Below the pieces are notes generated by a model. It was given only the letters and a program-made list of their open reading frames with translations. It had not been told where the DNA came from and did not search any database. From Microstegium vimineum (lineage: Eukaryota > Streptophyta > Magnoliopsida > Poales > Poaceae), in contig CM039128.1 of assembly GCA_022036555.1 (NCBI GenBank), positions 496,001 to 560,000 of the forward strand: DNA of 64,000 bases. Direction: 5' to 3'. Numbering within the stretch: position 1 is the first letter of the stretch; each line of letters starts with the position of its first letter. Of the stretch, positions 56,663-64,000 are shown one piece after another. Made by a program: the position numbers and the translations under genes.

Positions 56663-58360
56663 GTGAAAGGATCAAGATGCCCAAGAGGAGGGTGAATTGG
56701 GCTTGTTTTAAATTTCTAAAGCAAATATGAAAACCTATCAAATGTCAATCACCCCCTAGTGCCTACCGGTCGTGTGTCCTAGCTAGAAAACGGTAGCAGT
56801 TCATGGAATTGAAGAACAACCTAAGCAATTCTAGTAGGAAAGATAAGAACACAACTGAAAGTAAATGCAATAAGGTAAAGAGCTAGGGAAAAGAGATTCT
56901 TAGTGACGCAGCGATGTTTTCCGAGGTATCGAGGTGTCGACACACCCCCCTAGTCCTCGTTGGAGCACCTCGCAAGGTATAGCTCCCCCTCTACCCGCGC
57001 AAGGGTAGAGTGCTCTCTACACGCTGATTCTTCGCCACTCCGGCTCGGTGAATCGCCCACAACCGATCACAGAAGCTTGGAGAAGAGCCGCCGACAATCT
57101 TCCGGCGATCACTTCCTCCGAATACCACCAAACTATCTAGGTGCTGTCGAACGCCAAGAGTAACAAGCACAAGACCTTCACTTGACCAACTCAAGGCTAG
57201 GAAGGTGGATGGATGCACACAAGTCACTCCTAATCACTCTAGGAGGGAAGAACAAGATGAACTCTCTCAGATCTCTCCCTCACTAGGCACTTGGCTCTCC
57301 AAGGATTCTCTCAAGGTGTAACCAGCTGAAACAATGGCCAAAAGACTTCCTAAGGACGAAGGGGGCAACTATAAATAGTCCCCACCTCCAAAACTAGCCG
57401 TTTTCTGCTTTTTCTCTTCTCTGCGAAGCCACCGGACTAGTCCGGAGCTCACACCACCGGACCAAGCACACTGGTCCGGAGCTCACTCGCAATTCAAAAT
57501 CTATTGGAATGCAGGAACCGTCGGACCACTCGCTATGGTCCGACGCCCTGGTCCGACGCTCAGGTCCGGAGCCAGGGTGCTCACTGAGTTGAAAACTCAA
57601 CTGAGCTTGGCACCACCGGACCACTCGCTATAGTCCGGTGCCCTGGTCTGACGCAGAGGTCCAGAGCCAGGGTGCTTACTGAGTTCTCAGACTTCTCTGA
57701 CTGAGAGCGTCGGACTAGCCATCGGACTCACTGTCGGACTAGTCCGGAGCCTCCTCTGAGGCTGACTCCCTCTGGCAGGGACCACCGGACCACTTGCCTA
57801 TGGTCCGGTGCAGTCCAGACAGGTGGTCCGGAGCTTCTCGAGCTGAACTTTTGCCTAAGTCAGGGACCGTCGGACCACACTCCTTGGTCCGACACCTACT
57901 TGGCAGACTGGTCCGGAGCCTCTTTCTTCCCCTGTTTCAACTGTTTTCACTAAGTCTTTTCTACGGGTTTTTCTCCTACCATTTCTAGGGTTAACCAAGG
58001 GCTGATAGCAAGGTCTCTAGGACTAGTTGTGACAAGTGTGCACACACCAACTTTCCCAAACTCTCCTAGGTCAAGCTACTAACCTTATACCCCCCTTAAT
58101 AGTACGGTCAAAGGAAAAACAAAGCCATAGCTATACTTAGTGCCCTTCTCAACCTTATGGCACTAAGGACTAGCCTAGTCTTCAACTTGTATCATCATCC
58201 TTTGAAACCGAAACGATTTCCATCTTGGGGGCATCAATATCCATTAAGCCCATTCAAATTGTATCACTAATGACCTAACACAAATGGCTTTGCCTCTACA
58301 AAACACACGTTAGTCATAGTGACCTAGCATTGTCGTTAATCGCCTAAACACAAGGGACCA
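56663..58360 (-). repeat. 3' LTR of element 2
   Basis: Plus-strand TGAAAGGATC...AGGGACCA; the inner end is set by the polypurine tract AAAAGGGGAAGATTG just beyond it (minus strand, plus 58370-58386). Rich in CCGGAC/GTCCGG pairs, including the perfect palindrome CCGGACTAGTCCGG near 57430. The partner LTR is not in the window, so ends are inferred. Confidence 0.75.
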
Positions 58361-58835
58361 TGATTCTTCAATCTTCCCCTTTTAGGTGATTGATGACAAT
58401 ACAAGCTCGAGTAGAGAATAATGAGTGAATTTTGATAAGAGAAAAACATGACTTGACATGATGTAGGAATGGGTTAGTGATAAGAAAGACATATACATGC
58501 CTAAACCATTCAAGCAATGACAAGCACAAAAGATATGAATTGAGCATAATACTTGATTTCAAAAGGATATGCTATAGCCAAAAGATCAGAGATTAGCGCG
58601 GAAGCTATATAGCATAACCAAGCAACATGATATATATAAGTAAAGGTCCACACATGTCACACAACCATCAAGTCTCAACCATCACACACATCATACAATG
58701 CATAAAGACGGTAAACGTGATGCATGATGCGATAGATTAAATACACATCAAAAGAACGAATCCTACTATCTCCCCCTGAAGCTAGCCCATCTACTCGACT
58801 CTCCCTCTCCCCCCTTTGGCGTCGAAGCACCAAAA

Positions 58836-61488
58836 CTAAGCGTCTGGAGGCGGAGTGGAAGCAGCCGTGGAGCGGTCAAGCACCCTGAACTCTAACAAGT
58901 ATAACTCATCATCGGAATCCTCCCCCTGAGTGTCTGTCGCTGGAAGTGAAGCGGTCTGGGGGACAGGAGCTGACGTGCCGACTATCTCTGCTGTCAAAGA
59001 CTCTGGAGCTGGAGCTGGGGTAGGAGTAGGAGCAGAATCCGGTGCCACTGTCTCTGCTGGAGCCTCTGGAGCTGCAGTGTCCTGTTGGTCCTCATGCACG
59101 GACTTGACTGGAGTCTGAATAACGGGAGGTTGCGGAGGTTGTACTAGAGTCGTAGTAACAACAGTGGCATCGGTAGCAACAGCAGCTGTGGGTGCAGTGG
59201 ATACGGTTGGAACCCGACTGTCGTGTGTAGCCTCTGAGGAAGCAACTGAAGAATGGTGCTGACCAGTTGTCGGTGTAACCAGTTTTGCCTCAATCTCTGC
59301 TGCTATCTGCTGACCAGTGGGGGACGGCTGCCCTGTGATGTCGCTAAACGACGCTGAGAGATCTCTGGCAGTAGCACCCGTCGTCGTAAACATCGACGTG
59401 AAATCGGTAGTGAGATGGGTGAACTGCTGAATCGGACCTAAGGTGTCCAACCACTGAGTGACCTGAGTCACCGGGGACTAGAACGGGGTGGTTAGTCCGG
59501 CACCCTGAAGTCCACTGGACTATATGGCTGGGCTGAGAGTGACGGTCTGTCCGGCGGAACCTGAAGGGGCCACTGAGGGGCCAACTGACTGTTGTAGTGC
59601 TGCTAGCTGACCAATTGACTGAGATGGCTGAGACTGACTAATCATCTGGATCTGAGGTGCAGCCGGGAACTCAATAGGAGGTGCACTAGTCCACTTCATC
59701 ATATGAGCCATAAAGGCCATGTTCTGCTGCTGGATCTGCAGGCGCTGGGACTCTAACTGCATAGCAAGCATCTGTCGCTGCATCTCAAAGTGTCGCTCCT
59801 CAGACTACCTCTGAATCTCATATTGTCTCTGCTGGACCTGAGTGACTGTAGTGACTAAGGAACTCTGCTGCTTATTGAGACGATCAAGTATCTTCATCAT
59901 CATAGTCTCTGTAGCTGAGCTAGAGCCGCCAGCCTCAGTGTCATGAGCCCGTGGGGCATAGGAGGAACTGGCTAGAAATCGGCGTCTGAGCTGTCGGAAG
60001 AAGTGTCAGCATAGTCACCCTCTGCCTCTCCAGTCTCTAAGTCATGAAGCTCCTGCTGCTCAATATTTCTGATGGCCTCATCCTGGGTATCCACATCATC
60101 TCTGTCGCCTAGAGCAGTCTGTTGCCTGACAAGGCGTAGCACCCGATTTCCGAACCAGCTATCAAAGGAACCTAGAACTCTATATGGTGGGAAGGAAGTC
60201 GGTGACTGATCCAGCAAGTCACGGAGTCCGGGGTTGGATCTCACAAGCTCGATAGTTATGATAGAAGAAATCCAATGGGCATATGGAAACTGACGTCGTG
60301 CCCTCATACCATCAACAATCACATCCTCAATCTCTGACACTAGAAAATCTTCTATGTCGAACGGTGTCTGAGAGACGAGGGCCTAAAGTAGAAACTGCTG
60401 TATGTTAGTCAAACCTTCCTTGTACCCGGTGCGAGGCAAAAGAGTGCGCCGTAGAATCTCGTTCAAACGGTGAACGGTAGGACGGAGCTCTGCCGGGGTA
60501 CGACGAGAACCCTCTGTGAAAGGTGGCTTGAAGAGAGGAGCAACCTCTTGAACTGTCAAAGTACGACCACCTCAAGCTCGGCGAGGCATAGAGACTCCTC
60601 TGTAGCAATCATAGTGAAGGTTAAGCTCTCCGGCTGTCTGAGTGAGGTGAAGAATCTCTTTGAGCCGAGTCATATAAAGCCTGTAGCGCTCTCCTCTGAA
60701 AGTATACTGAAGAAAATTGTGCTTCCGATCAACCCACACTGAAGCATAGAACTCCCGGACCCACCTCTCAATATAATTCCCAGAACGACCAAGGAGGTCG
60801 GCGAGTCCCAGAAGATACGTGAGAAAGGGTCGAATCTCCTCTCCAGCCAACTCAACAACGCTCTCCAAGGAGCAAACTCTGTGAGGTCTGATCTGAATAC
60901 TAGAAAGCTGAGCTGCTTTGTAGAAATCCTCCATGAGAGGTGTGTGCCATCCTGGTGAGGCTCTAGGGTCACGCTGATCAGGGCACCACTTCTCAAGTGC
61001 CACAAAGCGAAGCTTCTTCACTTGCTTCGTAGTAAGATTCCTCAAATCAAGGTGAACTGACGCTGAGGCTGCCGTAGGAGCTGCTGAGGTACTCTGAGGT
61101 GACTGAGCTGCCTGAGAACGAGTAGCTCGCCCCTAGGAAAGGGGTGCCAACGGTGTACCAAGAGCTTCTGTGACAAGCTCTTGCTCCTCTGGAGCTTCCT
61201 CTGTCTGTGACTGACTAGGAGGAGTAGACGGTAACTCCTACGGAGGGGTGCCAAGTCTAACAGAACCTCGATGACCACCTCGCTTTGCACGGTCTGCTGC
61301 ATCTGCCACTGCCTCCGCCTTCTCGGCCTCTGTAAGCTTTCGCTTCTTATTCTTGGGCTTCTCAACAATCTGCTTCTTGCCCTTGTCCCTTGAAGGACGT
61401 GGAGGAGGAGGAGTGCCATCACCTGACCCACTAGCACGAGCACAATATCCACGAGCCATAACTGATCAACAAAGAGACGACTGCCCAA
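58836..61488 (-). pseudogene. Env-like ORF of Sirevirus, degenerate
   Basis: Open pieces at 61459-61238, 61045-60572 and 60340-59972 share one frame separated by in-frame stops; 59783-59520 and 59471-58836 lie in another, so one frameshift falls between. The N-part is basic (KGKKQIVEKPKNKKRK, a likely nuclear signal), followed by a domain resembling the putative plant transposon protein domain (WVREFYASVWVD, FRGERYRLYM), then a Gln-rich helical region and a Thr/Pro/Ala-rich tail. Sireviruses of the Maximus type carry such an ORF after pol; its role is unknown and no clear membrane segment was seen. About 875 codons before decay. Confidence 0.65.
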
Positions 61489-63279
61489 TTGACAAGTATA
61501 GAACCACTGTCACAAGCACTGCGACAAGAACCACTGATCTCTTTCACAATCAACTGCAAATAGATCAACCAAGCATCAACTAACAGAGAGGCCTGCAAGC
61601 CACTAGACTGAACCTTATGAGGCATTTCCTCAATCCCTACTCGTGAGCTTTGCCCCGAGTTTAAGCTGCCACTGACTGCTGCTAGATAGAATAGACAGGG
61701 TATATATATAAGCATATATAAAATCTAGAGATAAGAACCCGTATGGAAGCAAGGATCTAGATAAGAGATAGAATGAAATTTGTCATGGTACCTGAGGTAA
61801 GTGAGCGTATCTAATCAGAGAAATGCAAGCGACGAACCACACTCCTCAAAGATGATTTGCCAACTGAGATTTACAATTGACACTATACTTTAGTGAAATT
61901 GAGATTTGAATAAACTAAGGCATGAGTTGATCGATAGCTAGACGAAACGCTAAAACCATGGTCAATGACATACCCTAGGAAACAATGAAGCGTAGTCGAC
62001 GATCGAAGACGAATCGACGATGAATTACCCAAACCCTAGGTTTAGGAAATCCTAGGGGGGGAGATCCTTCTTGGCAATGTCAATGGCAATGGGGGGAAGA
62101 TAGACACCCTAGAGGGGGGGGTGATGGAGCAGGTCGCCGGCGAGGGGGTCCTCGGTGGCGAGTGGCGGTGGAGGTGGTGGAAGGCGGCGGTGAGCGAGCG
62201 GCTGTAGGAGCAGAGCAGAGCAGAGGAAGGCAGGGGCAGAGGAGGAGGTGCGGCGGCGCTGCGGTGAGGATCACGGTGGTGAGATCGGCACGAGCACAGG
62301 CGGGCGGTGGAGCTAGGGCAAGCGGCGGCGCGGCGTACGGGCGGCGGTGAAAAACGACAACTGCCAGAACAGATTGGCCCGTGGGGAGATATGCGCAAAA
62401 ATTCCAAGCGTCGGACCACTTTCCATGGTCCGGAGGGTGGTCCGACGGAACGAGAGAGAGAAACAGTTCATGCAGAGAGCACCCGACCACCGGACTAGGG
62501 CTTCGGACTACTCACCGGACTGGTCCGACGGTGTGTTGACTAAAGAGATTGGCGCTGACTGAAGCACCGGACCATTCGTCTATGGTCCGGAGGAGCGTCG
62601 GACGGGTGGTCCGACGGATTCTGTGTTTGAATGAAACATGAGCAGAGAGCACCCAACCACCGGACTAGGGCTTCGGACGAAGCGTCGGACTAGTCTGACG
62701 GAGCGTCGAACTAGTCTGACGGTCCTTCTGTGTTTGGAAGAATTCACGCAGAGAGGGACAGAGCGTCGGACCACTGAGCGTCGGACCATGCAGAGTGGTC
62801 TGGTGCTTGATTTTGCTCTGAATTTTCCTGTTTTTCTCTCCAATCTTTTCTCTTAGCTAAGTACCAACACAAAAGAGCAAAAAGAAACACTTGTTGAACC
62901 TGGCATAAGAACCATCTCTCAAACCCTCAATTTAGAAATAGTTTGCCATAGGCTAGAATTAGTTTTCTAAGGAAAATAGTTCAATAAAGCTCCAAGGGTC
63001 ACCATAGGGGCACAAAAGGGGTATTAGCTGAAGCTAGAGCGTTGAATTGCTCCCCCTAAGTGACGAACCTAGAGGATGACCAAAAAATAACCTAAGAGGA
63101 ACGACTAAGTAACACACATGCATATGCTATGCAATACGGAATTTGAATCTAGGTTGTTTGCAAGCTTAAACCGCGGTTAAGCTTTGTCACACGCTTTGAG
63201 GGCGGTTATCTCAACCGCGTTAGCCAAGCCTATGTGCATTACCAAATTAAACAAGTTATATTACAAATGAATGCATGGT
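61489..63279 (-). other. Leader of env-like ORF and LTR-like CGG palindromes
   Basis: From pol toward the env-like ORF: a polypurine box (minus CTTAGGGGGAG, plus about 63053-63063), then 62870-62400 dense with CCGGAC/GTCCGG pairs like those in the LTR, then a GC-rich block (62340-62040) with no sustained domain, then AT-rich sequence leading to the ORF. This looks like a transcription unit's upstream region and leader. Confidence 0.45.
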
Positions 63280-64000
63280 TCATACAAACTCATTTTTAGT
63301 GAAGTTTGAGTGATCAAGCACATTCAACTCACTTCTCAACCTACAAAAGGTTGTTTCATCGAGTGGTTTTGTGAAGATATACGTCAATTGATCTTCGCTC
63401 TTAACTCCAACTAGTGTGATGTCTTTCCTAGTCACATGATCTCTAAGAAAGTGATGTCGAATATCTATGTGCTTGGTGCGAGAGTGTTGAACCAGATTGT
63501 TAGCAAGCTTTACGGCGCTTTCATTATCACACAAAAGTGGAACATCTTTTAAAACAACGTCGTAATCAAGAAGTGTTTGGGTTATGTATAAGATTTGTGC
63601 ACAACTTGCTCCCATGGCAATGTATTCCGCCTCGGTGGTTGATAATGCCACACTGTTTTGCTTCTTTGAGGACCAAGAAACAAGTGATCTTCCTAGCATG
63701 TGGCACCCGCCGGAGGTACTCTTCCTATCAACCTTACACCCAGCATAATCCGAATCGGAATAGCCAACTAGTTGGAAGGGAGCTCCTTTGGGATACCAAA
63801 GACCCATGCTAGGGGTGTGCCTTATGTATCTAAGGATTCTTTTAACCGCACAAAGATGCGACTCCTTAGGGCTTGCTTGAAACCTAGCACACATACACAC
63901 ACTAAACATGATATCCGGCCTAGATGCGGTGAGATAAAGTAAACTACTGATCATAGAACGATAGAGAGTTTGGTCAATCGGTTTACCTCCCTCATCGAGA
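63280..64000 (-). pseudogene. Copia pol C-terminal part (RT end, RNase H), partial
   Basis: An uninterrupted frame to the stop at 63280, entering from the right edge. It contains GSLLYLTASRPDI-type RT thumb sequence (here SSLLYLTASRPDIMF), the RNase H motifs GYSDSDYAGCKVDRKSTSG, ALSTTEAEYIA, LLCDNESAV and TKHIDIRHHFLRDH. Unlike element 1 this stretch has no internal stop. Its status as a working gene cannot be judged because most of pol lies outside. Confidence 0.85.

Larger units (their letters stand above)
56663..64000 (-). mobile_element. Sirevirus-type Copia element 2, truncated by window end
   Basis: Minus-strand element seen from its 3' LTR (left) to the C-terminal part of pol (right edge). 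Between pol and the LTR lie a long leader, a degenerate env-like ORF and polypurine boxes. Sequence is unlike element 1 outside conserved motifs, so it is another family of the same genus. The 5' LTR, gag and most of pol are outside the window. Confidence 0.85.

Overview
The window is nuclear DNA from a grass (Poaceae). It has intron-rich plant genes, very GC-rich first exons next to AT-rich intergenic DNA, many Stowaway/Tourist/hAT-type MITEs, and two Sirevirus-type Copia LTR retrotransposons. I cannot name the species.

Layout. About 1-1930 is Gypsy-like LTR debris, followed by a MITE. A 72-residue SERF/4F5-like gene (2916-3367, +) follows; its first intron looks like a textbook U12-type AT-AC intron. 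A PIF/Harbinger transposase remnant (6510-7028, +) precedes a complete six-exon cytochrome P450 of 542 residues (8949-11129, +). After a repeat-rich stretch comes a single-exon PWWP-protein-like gene lacking a PWWP domain (14929-16149, +). The peroxisomal docking protein PEX14 (24228-17289, -, 11 exons) carries a hAT-like element in its ninth intron, which itself contains a nearly full RTE-clade LINE; PEX14 also shows an apparent one-base deletion in exon 4. Next are the 5' end of an unrecognised gene (26198, +) and a PERK-type receptor-like kinase (about 29806-32836, +), whose extracellular part cannot be read in one frame.

From 33443 to 45358 lies a Sirevirus on the minus strand: near-identical 2-kb LTRs, initiator-Met-type primer site, gag and pol broken by stops and frameshifts, and a 390-bp piece of chloroplast psaB abutting the inner edge of its 3' LTR. 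A complete P4-ATPase lipid flippase gene (51086-46491, -, 7 exons, 1279 residues) follows. The right side holds MITEs, a 1-kb element with a 174-bp GC-rich minisatellite, and a second Sirevirus (56663 to beyond the window end, -) with its 3' LTR, a degenerate env-like ORF and the end of pol.

The host genes are unrelated housekeeping or signalling genes (proteostasis, P450 metabolism, chromatin, peroxisome import, receptor kinase, lipid flipping); there is no sign of a metabolic cluster. The most notable items are the U12 intron, the psaB piece at the LTR boundary, the nested insertions in PEX14, the suspected indels in PEX14 and the kinase, and the minisatellite element.
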